Origin: Marvinbryantia sp. | GTDB lineage: Bacteria; Bacillota; Clostridia; Lachnospirales; Lachnospiraceae | DNA length: 43,442 nucleotides | Direction: 5' to 3' | Assembly (NCBI GenBank): GCA_016297895.1 | Contig: JAEDFS010000013.1 | Span: 1-43,442, forward strand | Shown: piece after piece, positions 25,916-34,871 of the stretch | Numbering within the stretch: position 1 is the first letter of the stretch | Layout: every line of letters begins with the position of its first letter | The notes under the pieces: model-generated | Databases searched by the model: none | Told to the model about the DNA's origin: nothing | Seen by the model: the letters and a program-made list of their open reading frames with translations, nothing else | Translations under genes and position numbers: made by a program

Positions 25916-28473
25916 TCCCGTTCCCCTTTATAATCCAGTCCGAAAAATGATTCCGGACAATATCCCTCATGAGGACAATACTCACAGTTTCTCAGTTCTC
26001 CCTGCCCTGTCGGGTCAAAGGAGATTCCCTTTCTGCCCTCCGGACTCATCAGCAGTTCTGCCTGCCGCTTTGCACTTTCATAACATCCTTTATCCGGGAA
26101 CAAAAGATTCAGCCGATAGTCGGTCACCTTCTGTTCCCCTTTTGCCGCAAAGCCGCCTCCCTGTTCCGGCAGATCAAACCGAAGGGCATCATCGATCATC
26201 TGCCGTTTTTCTGCTTTTCTGATCCCTGAAAACAGGGCAAATACCTGCTCTGCGATTTCTTCCAGAGAATACTGATCTCCTGCCAGTTTCCTGATTACCT
26301 GGATCAGACGGATCATAGCCATGTTCTGCTGGTATTCATTCCTGTATGCGCCTCCTGCCGCCAATACGCTGCTGTAAATATAACGCATTGGGCATAAGGC
26401 ATACGCAAGACGATCGTCATACCGATGAAGCTGACTGTTCCGGCGAAAATCAAACTGCTCATCCAGCCGTTTCCGGGGCAGGATCTCCATCACTTTCTGA
26501 AGCGTCAGGCTTCTCTCTTCATTCTCTTCCACCTTTGCATCTGACAGCTTTTCCAGAAGGGTAATATACGGAGACGGAGAAAAAAGTTTCTCTCCCTGCT
26601 TCTGGATCCAGGAAATCTCCACCTGTTCATTATTCAGTGCCGACACGATATAAAACCGGTTTGCCAGAGTAATCAGCCGGTCATTTTCCATCCAGTTGGA
26701 CAGATAAGTATCTTCTCTCTCCTCCGAGATCTTCCGAAGAAGCTGCTCATCCACCGGCCAGCTATACCTGCCTGCCGCTCCCGGCAGCTTTGTGATATCC
26801 GCCATGCAGATATGTACCCTCCCCTTTGCAGAAAGAGGTGCAGAATCCACCTGGTAGAGATTAAACACCATATTGCGAAGCTGACGTTTCCCGATCTCCT
26901 CCTCATCCGTTTTTCCGCTCATGAAAGAGAGGAGCGCTCCGGCGAGATCTCCGGGGTAACACAGGAAGTCTCTGACATTTTCGTTTTCCAGTGCAGAAAA
27001 GATCTGTCTTACGATCTCCTTTTCTCTTATATACAATTCTTCCGGCATTCCGTCATTCATATACAGCATGGCATCCAGCCTGCTCATATGAGTATGAATG
27101 GATACCGGCTCCTTATCTTCGAACAGCTCTTCCGCCATACGGATCAGCTCCTCCATGATCGTAAGCACCTGTTCCATGCGCTTCCTTGGAATGGAAAACA
27201 CACCAAAGCTCTGCAGGGGATTGGCACTCACACCGTCTTTCCTCTCACCCTCTGCCGAAAAAACACATACCGCTCCCTCATAGGCAGCACGATACGCTTT
27301 ACTCCTGTGCTTCCATTCCTCCAGAGTATGACAGCCCTCAAAATACGGCAGCAACCGCTCCAGATCCTCTGTATAATTCCTGCTGCTTCTTCCCTTTGCA
27401 GAAAGCCAGCCGGAAGCAAAACAGATTCTGAGTCCATCCGCATCCAGAACGATCCCCTGTGTTTTCTCATTCCACATGTTATGGAGTGCATAAATAAACT
27501 GACCGATGGGGTACGAAAGCAGATTTCTGACTTCATACCGCTCCGGATAATAGTCTTTTAACAGCTGATTGGCCGCCAGGTCATCCGCACAGTAAATGTA
27601 AAACTCTTCCCCTTCTTTTTTCAGCCTGTCCATATCCCCGATAAAATCCACCGTATTCCGGTATCTGATGATGCGGACATTGGGAGCTGCCACCTTTTCC
27701 CCGGTCTCAAAGATCTCTCCCAGCGGATTCTGGTAATTCTCATTTTTCTCCCGGATCCAGCCCTCCTTCGGCGGAAATCCGTTTTTCCCGTTGTATAAAT
27801 GATTCCAGATCTCATTGGCATAAGGATATCTTTCATCACACTGGATCAGTGCATACATTTCATATCCCGCCCGGACAAAGCAGTCATACAAAAACTGCTG
27901 AATCGGTGTCAGATACTGAAATCCATGCCAGAGGATCTTCTTTTCCCCATGAAACTGAAAGACCCGACTGATCTTCTGCTCAAATACTTCCGGATCCTTA
28001 TACTGTTCCACATTTGCCCGAAACGTACGAATCCCCGGCTCGTCCGTCTCCAGCTGCTTCCACATGCGGACGAAAAGCAGCATATCCCTATCCGTCTCAT
28101 GGATATCCTCCGGTCTTACACCTGCCTCTTCCAGCCGGATCATATTGTGGATCGCAGAAACCAGATTTTTCTTACATCCCGACAGCCATTCCCGTTCCGC
28201 CCGGTCTTTCGTCTGTTCCATTTCCTGACGGACAAACCGGTTCAGCACAGTCAGACAGGCAAACCTCTGAGCTCCGCTGTTCCACCCCGGAAACAGCACC
28301 TGTTGAACATATGCGAAATGTCGGGTATTGGCCCGAAACACCCGCATCTCCCTGCACATATGAAGCCGCATTTCTTCTGACATGGTAATCTGAGGCAGTG
28401 CTGCGATTTCACGAAAAAACGGGGCATTTTTCAATTCTGTGATTCTCGTATAGGTATACACCCGATTACTCAT
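25912..28473 (-). CDS. AddB-like protein with Fe-S cysteines but reduced nuclease domain
   Basis: An 853-residue protein resembling AddB/PD-(D/E)XK helicase-nuclease subunits. The N-terminal two thirds have the inactive helicase-like layout of AddB (for example KKILWHGFQYLTPIQQF and NLLSYPIGQFIYALHNMW). Near the C terminus, C694 (ALCPMRY) and C830, C833, C839 (CEYCPHEGYC) match the four-cysteine iron-sulfur staple of AddB. Only 135 residues separate the first and second cysteine, far fewer than in AddB, and I cannot find the G-x-x-D-R-x-D nuclease motif. It may therefore be a structural partner without nuclease activity. It overlaps the helicase gene by eight bases and xpaC by four. Confidence 0.82.
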   Translation of the reverse strand: MSNRVYTYTRITELKNAPFFREIAALPQITMSEEMRLHMCREMRVFRANTRHFAYVQQVLFPGWNSGAQRFACLTVLNRFVRQEMEQTKDRAEREWLSGCKKNLVSAIHNMIRLEEAGVRPEDIHETDRDMLLFVRMWKQLETDEPGIRTFRANVEQYKDPEVFEQKISRVFQFHGEKKILWHGFQYLTPIQQFLYDCFVRAGYEMYALIQCDERYPYANEIWNHLYNGKNGFPPKEGWIREKNENYQNPLGEIFETGEKVAAPNVRIIRYRNTVDFIGDMDRLKKEGEEFYIYCADDLAANQLLKDYYPERYEVRNLLSYPIGQFIYALHNMWNEKTQGIVLDADGLRICFASGWLSAKGRSSRNYTEDLERLLPYFEGCHTLEEWKHRSKAYRAAYEGAVCVFSAEGERKDGVSANPLQSFGVFSIPRKRMEQVLTIMEELIRMAEELFEDKEPVSIHTHMSRLDAMLYMNDGMPEELYIREKEIVRQIFSALENENVRDFLCYPGDLAGALLSFMSGKTDEEEIGKRQLRNMVFNLYQVDSAPLSAKGRVHICMADITKLPGAAGRYSWPVDEQLLRKISEEREDTYLSNWMENDRLITLANRFYIVSALNNEQVEISWIQKQGEKLFSPSPYITLLEKLSDAKVEENEERSLTLQKVMEILPRKRLDEQFDFRRNSQLHRYDDRLAYALCPMRYIYSSVLAAGGAYRNEYQQNMAMIRLIQVIRKLAGDQYSLEEIAEQVFALFSGIRKAEKRQMIDDALRFDLPEQGGGFAAKGEQKVTDYRLNLLFPDKGCYESAKRQAELLMSPEGRKGISFDPTGQGELRNCEYCPHEGYCPESFFGLDYKGERE

Positions 28474-30931
28474 TGATCAGTCCCACCTTTCGTATCAGAG
28501 AAGACCAGCTCTCATACATGGTCCAGTCGTTGACCAGCATCACCAGCTTATTGACTGCCCTGGTCATGGCCACATAGAGCATTCGCGTCTCCTCTTCGAT
28601 TCCCTTTCGGATCGCCTCCTCACGGAGTTCCTGATACCAGGTGCTGCTCATCTGACTGGAAGCATCTTTCCGGTAACACCAGGCTGCCTTCCGGTCATTG
28701 ATCAGGATCCCCGTCCGCTCCCCGGGAATGAGTCTTCCATTCATGGCCGGCATGACCACCGTGTCAAACTCCAGCCCTTTTGATTTATGTACCGTCATAA
28801 TATACACGCTGGTATAATCATCCACCATATCAATATCCGGCTCCATCTCCTCCCGATTGGCTGCAATCATCAGCGACAGATATACATAGATATCATACAG
28901 TGAAGTAAACTCTCCGTTCGTCCGCTGACGGATCATTTCCATCAGCTTGTCCAGATTCATGCGATACCGTTTTGCATCGATCAACGCCTGTTTATTCTTT
29001 TTTGCCTCCGTCCATCTATCGCCGGTCATATTTCCTTTATCCATGGCAATAAAGCGCTCGATCAGACTTTCCTGATTCACCATATCTTTGATCACAGACA
29101 GCACCGGCTTTAAACGAAACTTCTTCTGATAACTCTGCCAGGTGTCATATGCCGGGAACTGATGCAGATATGCATTCAGCGCCTCTTTGTCTCCCTCCAG
29201 GCGCTCCATTTCCGTCAGTGACAGCTCCCCGTTCAGATCCGCATAGGGAGTCATAAAATACTGATACAGATACAACGGCTGATCCGGAAACAGGAACGAA
29301 CTGATCATCGCATAAAAATCCCGCACCGCCCTTGATAAAAAGAAGGGACTGTCCGAATTCAGCACCACCGTCATTCCGCCCAGGCGGCACCACTCTGCGA
29401 TCTCTGCCGCTTTTGGGTTTCCGCGAACCAGTACCGCCACCTTCGTCTTCTCCGAAACCTTCTTATACCCCGACAGGATATCCTCTTCCAGGTCCATCAG
29501 GGCCAGCCGGATCGCTTCCACCGTCTGTGTGGGAATGGAATTCTTATTCTCAATATATTCCATTTCCACCACCCCGCGGTCGGGATTAAATGGTCTGACT
29601 CCCTCCTCATAGCGAAGCAGACCCTCCCTGGACCAGGCAAAAAAATACTGTTCCATGATCTCCATGAGATTCTTACAGGTCCGGTAATTATTGCGAAGAC
29701 TGTAATACGTCACATTTCCTCCCATTGCCTCATCCAGAATCTCAAAAGCCTCATCTGTCGCTCCCTTAAATCCATAAATACTCTGCTTCGCATCACCCAC
29801 TGCAAATAATCCGGCTCCCAGCTTCTGCACCAGTCTCGCAAATGTCCGGATCTGGGTGGCATCGGTATCCTGAAATTCATCCACGAAAAGGTACTTCATC
29901 TCCAGCCCGCCGCAGTCCAGTCTTTCATCCAGCAGATAATGTCCAAAATCAAAAAACAGATCATTGATGGAAATGGCATTGGAATCCATCTTCACCTGCC
30001 GGTACTGCTCTTCGAACTGCTCCAATACCGCCTTAAAAATTCTCTGGAAATTGGCCGCAGCCTGATCTGTTCCTCCATTTCCCCAGTCTCTGTCAAGAAT
30101 CTCCCGAATCGTATAGCCTTTCCTTGTGATCTCCTTCCAGTAATCATCGATCAGCCTGGCAGCCTGAGAATAGCTCATACCCACCTGCGCAAAAATGGAT
30201 CGTCGTTCACTCAGCTCCTCCGACAGAAGATCCTTTATGATCGTTTTCCTCTCTTTCTCCAGGGGTTGGATCCTCAGATCACGGCCAAATCCCACTCCGG
30301 CTCCAAATCTCCGGAACAGGTCATATGCCAGACTGTCAATGGTACTGATATGCATCTGAGACTGCTGCTCCAGCCAGGTCAGATACTTCTGATTCTTCGT
30401 CAGCGAATATTTCTTCAGAAGCATGGCCTGCAGCCTGTCATTCATCTGATTGGCCGCCTCATTGGTAAAGGTGATCATATAAATATCCGACATATTCAGT
30501 CCCGGGACCGTATGCATCAGATACAGGATCCGGTCGATCATCACCGTGGTCTTCCCGGTACCCGCTGACGCCTTCACCACAATATTCTCCTCTTCCCGGC
30601 AATGCTCCACCCGGTACTGGGCCACATTGAATGCAGGAAGATGCGCATCCAGCCAGTCCAGCACATTGCACTTCATCGGATCTTCCGTGATTCCCTGTCC
30701 ATCCACGATCACCATCTTTACAAGCCGCTCATGGTTCGGAATCTGCTCTAAGGAAAAAGCCTGCAGAAAGAACGCATCTGCAAAAGATCCAAAAGCAGAT
30801 TTCAAGCGACCTATTTCCGCATCACTTCCAAACCAGAAGATCCGGATCCCCTTTTTCAGCCAGACCTCGATCCGGTCATAATATTCGGATAATTCTTCAT
30901 GAAAAAACAGTACCGAGTATAAAGGGTTCAT
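28466..30931 (-). CDS. UvrD/AddA-like superfamily 1 helicase
   Basis: An 821-residue ATP-dependent 3'-5' DNA helicase. After about 110 residues of unfamiliar N-terminal sequence come motif I ASAGTGKTT (121-129), motif Ia MITFTNEAANQM, motif II FVDEFQDTDATQ, motif III GDAKQSIYGFKGA, motif V TVHKSKGLEFDTVVMP and motif VI LYVAMTRAVNKLVML. It ends there, without the C-terminal nuclease domain of full AddA. It overlaps the AddB-like gene, so the two probably form a reduced AddAB-like complex. Start is taken at ATG twelve bases after GGAGG; a TTG seven codons upstream precedes the ribosome binding site. Confidence 0.9.
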   Translation of the reverse strand: MNPLYSVLFFHEELSEYYDRIEVWLKKGIRIFWFGSDAEIGRLKSAFGSFADAFFLQAFSLEQIPNHERLVKMVIVDGQGITEDPMKCNVLDWLDAHLPAFNVAQYRVEHCREEENIVVKASAGTGKTTVMIDRILYLMHTVPGLNMSDIYMITFTNEAANQMNDRLQAMLLKKYSLTKNQKYLTWLEQQSQMHISTIDSLAYDLFRRFGAGVGFGRDLRIQPLEKERKTIIKDLLSEELSERRSIFAQVGMSYSQAARLIDDYWKEITRKGYTIREILDRDWGNGGTDQAAANFQRIFKAVLEQFEEQYRQVKMDSNAISINDLFFDFGHYLLDERLDCGGLEMKYLFVDEFQDTDATQIRTFARLVQKLGAGLFAVGDAKQSIYGFKGATDEAFEILDEAMGGNVTYYSLRNNYRTCKNLMEIMEQYFFAWSREGLLRYEEGVRPFNPDRGVVEMEYIENKNSIPTQTVEAIRLALMDLEEDILSGYKKVSEKTKVAVLVRGNPKAAEIAEWCRLGGMTVVLNSDSPFFLSRAVRDFYAMISSFLFPDQPLYLYQYFMTPYADLNGELSLTEMERLEGDKEALNAYLHQFPAYDTWQSYQKKFRLKPVLSVIKDMVNQESLIERFIAMDKGNMTGDRWTEAKKNKQALIDAKRYRMNLDKLMEMIRQRTNGEFTSLYDIYVYLSLMIAANREEMEPDIDMVDDYTSVYIMTVHKSKGLEFDTVVMPAMNGRLIPGERTGILINDRKAAWCYRKDASSQMSSTWYQELREEAIRKGIEEETRMLYVAMTRAVNKLVMLVNDWTMYESWSSLIRKVGLINE

Positions 30932-30990
30932 GGCCGTTTCTTTCCTCCCCAATGTTGTTGATTTCTTTTCTGCTCCGTAAACTACCGGTT

Positions 30991-32541
30991 TTATACCGGA
31001 TATCCATTTTTCTCTTTCAAACCGGCAAGTTGCCGGTCAAGTTCCGCAAAACCTGCCTGCTCCTTATCGTAATTCTTTTTCCAGGTCCGATAAAACTGCT
31101 CCAGTTCCTGAAGCTTCTGCTCTGCCGCATTCTGCCGCTTCTGAAGTTCTGCGTTTTCCAGTTCCAGAGTTCTTATGGTCTCCTGATTCTTTCTCTTTCC
31201 AAAAAATTTTCTGTCAAGTTCCCATATCTTATTCTGATTCACTTTCATTTTATCATGATTTGTACTCATGTCCACATTCAACTGGCGGATCTTGCATTCC
31301 AGCTTCTCCCCGGTATTCCTATCCGCTTCCAAAGCTCTGGCTTTCTCACATATCTGCTGCTCCATCGTTGTAATCTTTATGTACACATTTGGCTTCTCCG
31401 CCTCCAGACGTCTCTTTGCATCTGCGAGATCCTGTTTCAGGCGTGCCTCCCTCATAACAGTAAGATTCTGCCGAAACTCTTTCACGAACTTCTCCTTTTG
31501 GAAGGTCGTCTCCATCGCATCAAGCAGCTGTTCCCAGACAAACTCATTCAGACCGTTTATGATATGCTGCGGTATTCCTTTTAAAATACTCTCATAACAT
31601 CTCCAATAAATCAACACTGTGTCTTCTTCAGGACAAAGCTGAAAACCAATGTGTCTTCTGACATAAGCGGTCCACATCCGGTTAAATGCATCCGCCAGTT
31701 CGATCAGTGATTTCTGTAAAGAATCCCTTACCAGAAACCTTTCCCTGTCAAGGCAGTTCATGATTCGTTCCATACAAAGGATCTGAACGTTTCCAATCGA
31801 CTTATAAGCCTTATCCATCTCTTTAAAATCCTGTAAAACAGGTTCTGTCAATAAACCATTTCCCTTTACCGAACGAGTCATTTCACTCCAGACGGAACGA
31901 TAAAAGCTTACATTCGAAAACAGTTCCTCACTGGATTTGCAAAGCTTTTTGCATCTCTCACAACTTTGCAGCATAAGCTCATCCAGGCCATATGTTTTAT
32001 TTAATCCTGCTTCATTCTGCAATAACTCCGTCAGCAGCTCACAATACTTTTTTGATAACTCCTGCTGTGCAGTACAGATCTCAGCCGCTTTATCCGGATG
32101 AGCAACGGTATACTCCCATGAGACAAAACCGGATATAATTTCCATTCTGCAGTTTTTGATCAGATTTTTCTTTTCCTCCGGCGTATACGCTTCTCTCCAT
32201 CGATATTTCGGATCAAATGCAGCCGTAAATTCCTTAAGTGAGTCTACCACATACTCTATATTCCTACGGCCTCTCACTTCATCATCGTAATCAGGATGCA
32301 TCAATTTCGTGTAATAAGGCTTATAATCTACCGTTCCGAAACCGGATTCGGAACTGACGGAACGACTTCTGGAAGATCCGGTCGTATCCACTTTTCTCCA
32401 GGGTTCATCCTTTCCCGCAGGATCAAGGGGATGCTTATTCCCTGTTACGATCTCATAAGCTCTGTAATCCTTTAATCTGTCGGACCAGTCATAGGTTCCG
32501 TTTTTATTCCAGTCTCTTCCTCCCGGCGGTCTGTACGGCAT
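30991..32541 (-). CDS. Unidentified coiled-coil protein with an N-terminal EF-hand-like loop
   Basis: A 516-residue soluble protein with no signal peptide and no family I can name. Residues 9-20 (DWNKNGTYDWSD) fit the twelve-position EF-hand or dockerin metal loop, with oxygen ligands at positions 1, 3, 5, 7, 9 and 12. The middle is helical with a cysteine cluster (LQSCERCKKLC). The C-terminal 160 residues are a long coiled coil (DAKRRLEAEKP, then TLELENAELQKRQNAAEQKLQELEQF split by short turns). Start is the ATG six bases after GTGAGG. It is first in the run leading to the helicase and AddB-like genes, 59 bases upstream. Its 5' end overlaps a truncated DUF523 gene, and a second copy of this 5' end lies at 37444-37504. 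Confidence 0.75.
   Translation of the reverse strand: MPYRPPGGRDWNKNGTYDWSDRLKDYRAYEIVTGNKHPLDPAGKDEPWRKVDTTGSSRSRSVSSESGFGTVDYKPYYTKLMHPDYDDEVRGRRNIEYVVDSLKEFTAAFDPKYRWREAYTPEEKKNLIKNCRMEIISGFVSWEYTVAHPDKAAEICTAQQELSKKYCELLTELLQNEAGLNKTYGLDELMLQSCERCKKLCKSSEELFSNVSFYRSVWSEMTRSVKGNGLLTEPVLQDFKEMDKAYKSIGNVQILCMERIMNCLDRERFLVRDSLQKSLIELADAFNRMWTAYVRRHIGFQLCPEEDTVLIYWRCYESILKGIPQHIINGLNEFVWEQLLDAMETTFQKEKFVKEFRQNLTVMREARLKQDLADAKRRLEAEKPNVYIKITTMEQQICEKARALEADRNTGEKLECKIRQLNVDMSTNHDKMKVNQNKIWELDRKFFGKRKNQETIRTLELENAELQKRQNAAEQKLQELEQFYRTWKKNYDKEQAGFAELDRQLAGLKEKNGYPV
32478..32538. repeat. 61-bp direct repeat, left copy
   Basis: Matches 37444-37504 in the same orientation with one mismatch (C against T at the fiftieth base). 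It covers the first codons of the coiled-coil gene and the last codons of the DUF523 remnant. Beyond 32538 the two loci stay similar but clearly diverged through DUF523; before 32478 they are unrelated. Confidence 0.9.
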
Positions 32542-32730
32542 AGGGCACCTCACTTTCACCATAAATCTCAATATCATGTTTTTGCAGAAGGGAAGCTGTC
32601 ATTCCGTTTCCTTCAATCAGTTTTCCTGTAAATGTGCCATCGTAAACTTCTCCATGACCGCAGGAGGGGCTCCTCTCTTTCAATATGGCGGCCTGACAAT
32701 CATAAAGCTCTGCCAGGAGAAGTACCTCCC
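32504..32730 (-). pseudogene. 5'-truncated DUF523 gene remnant
   Basis: The minus-strand frame reads AELYDCQAAILKERSPSCG, then GEVYDGTFTGKLIEGNGMTA and ends RKRLE. It is nearly identical in protein to the C-terminal half of the intact DUF523 protein at 37438-37938. The N-terminal half, with the CLLG-x-x-CRY motif, is absent: just upstream the sequence joins the end of an unrelated small gene at about 32730-32738. The stop lies inside the coiled-coil gene, showing that DUF523 and that gene originally overlapped in one operon. Confidence 0.85.
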
Positions 32731-32735
32731 GCTTT

Positions 32736-32996
32736 TCAATACTCCGTAATAACCTTGTCTCCTACAAAATACGCAATATCCCAAATTGCAGTAGATTTGC
32801 GAAGTTCAATTAAAACTCCAGGATGCTTCTTATCCTGCTTTATTCTTTTCTCCAACTCCCAAAAATGATCAGATGCATTTCCCGGTGAACGAAGCAACTC
32901 TATATACTCTTTTGTAAGCTGTTCCATATAATGCTCCTGCCAATCAGAAACACGCTCACGAAATAATTTCCAATCTGCCTTTGAAATTTCTACCAT
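32736..32996 (-). CDS. Small conserved Clostridia protein, probably truncated at its C terminus
   Basis: An 86-residue acidic-basic helical protein (VEISKADWKLFRERVSDWQE, then YIELLRSPGNASDHFWELEKRI). From memory this matches short proteins common in Clostridia that databases mislabel as multidrug transporter; there is no membrane segment, and the function is unknown. Family members I recall continue past the equivalent of DKVIT with a further short helix, whereas this one stops at TEY exactly where the DUF523 remnant begins, suggesting a deletion removed its tail. Start is ATG six bases after GGAG; promoter boxes lie upstream at 33051-33079. Confidence 0.6.
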   Translation of the reverse strand: MVEISKADWKLFRERVSDWQEHYMEQLTKEYIELLRSPGNASDHFWELEKRIKQDKKHPGVLIELRKSTAIWDIAYFVGDKVITEY

Positions 32997-33050
32997 ATCT
33001 GTCTCCAATATTATTTTGTTCCTTTTCCATTGAGTAATTCTTCATGAAAA

Positions 33051-33079
33051 ATTGTATCATATCATACAATCATGCACAA
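33051..33079 (-). promoter_or_regulatory. Promoter of the small 86-residue protein gene
   Basis: On the minus strand TTGTGC (33074-33079) and TACAAT (33051-33056) are spaced by 17 bases. Exactly the same boxes and spacing occur before the 59-residue protein gene at 38707-38735, which strengthens both calls despite the poor -35 match to consensus. Confidence 0.55.
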
Positions 33080-33101
33080 TAATCTTATTATTTTGCATGA
33101 T
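33069..33101. repeat. 15-bp inverted repeat in the divergent intergenic region
   Basis: Arms ATCATGCACAATAAT (33069-33083) and ATTATTTTGCATGAT (33087-33101) are complementary except at one position, with a three-base loop. It overlaps the -35 box of the minus-strand promoter. It could be an operator or a cruciform; there is no T tract to make it a terminator. The rest of 33009-33338 is A+T-rich without visible coding potential. Confidence 0.6.
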
Positions 33102-33249
33102 ATTGTTAATTCATACTTTTGTTCATGAATTTATCATTTTCAGATTTATTTTGAAAATTATTAAAATACCTGCCAAAGAAAGCTACTCATGTGGTATCAT
33201 ATAAGTACATCTCCTCGTTAATGGTTGGTGATGGATTACAGCGACTATA

Positions 33250-33279
33250 TTGCACGATATCAGTAACGAATTTTACAAT
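33250..33279 (+). promoter_or_regulatory. Possible promoter of the secreted-protein island
   Basis: TTGCAC (33250-33255) and TACAAT (33274-33279) are spaced by 18 bases, about 60 bases before the first plus-strand gene. The boxes are acceptable but not strong, and the region is A+T-rich, so chance matches are possible. Confidence 0.35.
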
Positions 33280-33338
33280 CCGTGCCTGGATGCTGGCAAA
33301 CGCTAAGATTTCAGGTATATTAAAAGGAGCGAAAGTAT

Positions 33339-33992
33339 ATGGAAAAGAGAAAAAGAACATGTTTGTTACTGTTTGTTTGTGTACTGGTGCTAAGCTTCCA
33401 TATGGGAATATCTGCCAGTGCGAAACCAAAAGACGTAACGCAAAAATATAAAAGCAAAGTGACGAAAATGCTTTCCCCGTTTGACAAATACTTATGTGCG
33501 CCAATGGCTTATGGGAAAGCGACTGAAAAGTTTGTATTCAACAATTATACTAAAACTTCGATGATCATATATTCTCCCGTTATTCATACATACTATAATG
33601 AAAAAGTAAGTTCCGTGAAGAAAAAATGTCTTCCCAAAATGAAACTGTACTTTGGTTCTGATGCAAAATTTAAGCTAAAAAAATACAGGAGTTATTATCT
33701 TGACAATAAGCTTCAATATCTGATCAAAAATAACAATGGGAAGATTGCCTATACGGGTGGAGAATATAGTTTAATGGATACTCCCAAGGGAAAGGTATCC
33801 CGGATTCTCCAGACATCAAAGAATAAGTATACCGTCACATATAATGAGTATATGACAAATGACTATTTTGGACTTCCCCGGATGTATAGAGGAACTTATC
33901 AGATTTATTTGAAAAAATCCTCCAATAAACTTGGATTTATCATAACGGATATAAAACTGATAAAATCCGTTGCCTGGAACAATCAGTGGTAA
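33339..33992 (+). CDS. Unidentified secreted protein, 217 residues
   Basis: A typical signal peptide (MEKRKRTCLLLFVCVLVLSF, then GISASAKPKD with cleavage likely after ASA) precedes a lysine- and tyrosine-rich domain. The last 60 residues (KYTVTYNEYM, YRGTYQIYLKKSSNKLGFIITDIKLI) look like beta strands of a small barrel, similar in style to many uncharacterised Lachnospiraceae exported proteins. No catalytic motif is visible. AAGGAG lies seven bases before the ATG. It is first of three plus-strand exported-protein genes, all richer in A+T than their surroundings. Confidence 0.75.
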   Translation: MEKRKRTCLLLFVCVLVLSFHMGISASAKPKDVTQKYKSKVTKMLSPFDKYLCAPMAYGKATEKFVFNNYTKTSMIIYSPVIHTYYNEKVSSVKKKCLPKMKLYFGSDAKFKLKKYRSYYLDNKLQYLIKNNNGKIAYTGGEYSLMDTPKGKVSRILQTSKNKYTVTYNEYMTNDYFGLPRMYRGTYQIYLKKSSNKLGFIITDIKLIKSVAWNNQW

Positions 33993-34015
33993 CCGGGAAA
34001 GGAGTGGATATAAAT

Positions 34016-34819
34016 ATGAGAAAACTCAGGACATTAGTAGTTGTATTTTTGCTTGTTTTAACTGCCGGGATTCCGGTGCATGCAGTCGGATTTCAGAAGA
34101 TAACCGGTACTGCGAAAAAGAGTGGATTGTATAATATGTGGATTGACAAGAATAGTCGTCTGCATATCAGAAAACCTTCCGCAAAGAAAGATCTGGCTTC
34201 CATAGTCAGATGCAACGGAGGAGTTTCGGATGGAAAAACAATTTATTATTGGAACGGAAACAGAAACAGAATGTCGATATTCCAGTATTCCATCCTGTCC
34301 CGATCAAGAAAACGCATTGCACACTTTCGGGGAATACACCAAATTACCGGTGCATATAAAAAACGATTAATTCTGGAGGGCTGTCTTCCCAGTGAATCCA
34401 CCACTATGGACTCGCTGTATGTCTACGATACGAAAACCGGAAAGATAAAGAGGATCCGTCAATCATGCGAATGTGCAGGCATATATAATCAGTTTTTTGT
34501 GTTTAAAGGAACAACCGGAGCAATAAGCTCTACCCGTCTTGGAGTATATAATGCTGAAACCAACAAATCAAAAATTCTGACAGATAAATGCTGGTATATG
34601 GTGCAAAATGGAAGCCAGATTTATTTTGCAAATGAAGTGTCAAATACATCATCTTATGTGGTCAGGAAACTGAAAATATACAGATACTCCATGATGACCG
34701 GAAAGAAAAAAGGTGTATCAAAGACTGTAACAGTATCTGTCCTGGAAAACAATCACTTATCGAAAGGCAAATTTACATACTTTGATGAAAATGGAATAAA
34801 ACGTACTCTTCGATTCTGA
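34016..34819 (+). CDS. Unidentified secreted protein, possibly beta-propeller-like
   Basis: A 267-residue exported protein: signal peptide MRKLRTLVVVFLLVLTAGIP with cleavage near HAVG. The mature part repeats short blocks of the kind TIYYWNGNRNRMSIFQYS, SLYVYDTKTGKIKRI, LGVYNAETNKSKIL and LKIYRYSMMTGKKKGV. Each is a strand-turn-strand with a D/N-x-x-T-G/N-K turn, as in WD or DUF5050-like propeller repeats, but too few for a full propeller. Start is the ATG about eleven bases after AAAGGAG; an ATG ten codons upstream overlaps the end of the previous gene. Function unknown. Confidence 0.72.
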   Translation: MRKLRTLVVVFLLVLTAGIPVHAVGFQKITGTAKKSGLYNMWIDKNSRLHIRKPSAKKDLASIVRCNGGVSDGKTIYYWNGNRNRMSIFQYSILSRSRKRIAHFRGIHQITGAYKKRLILEGCLPSESTTMDSLYVYDTKTGKIKRIRQSCECAGIYNQFFVFKGTTGAISSTRLGVYNAETNKSKILTDKCWYMVQNGSQIYFANEVSNTSSYVVRKLKIYRYSMMTGKKKGVSKTVTVSVLENNHLSKGKFTYFDENGIKRTLRF

Positions 34820-34871
34820 ATGACCGCAGCATTGAAACGATTACACTTACACAGAAAGAGAGAAATACAGT

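Noticed and set aside
26812..27561. A 249-codon plus-strand frame opposite the AddB-like gene
   Set aside because: No start signals and no family features; antisense shadow.
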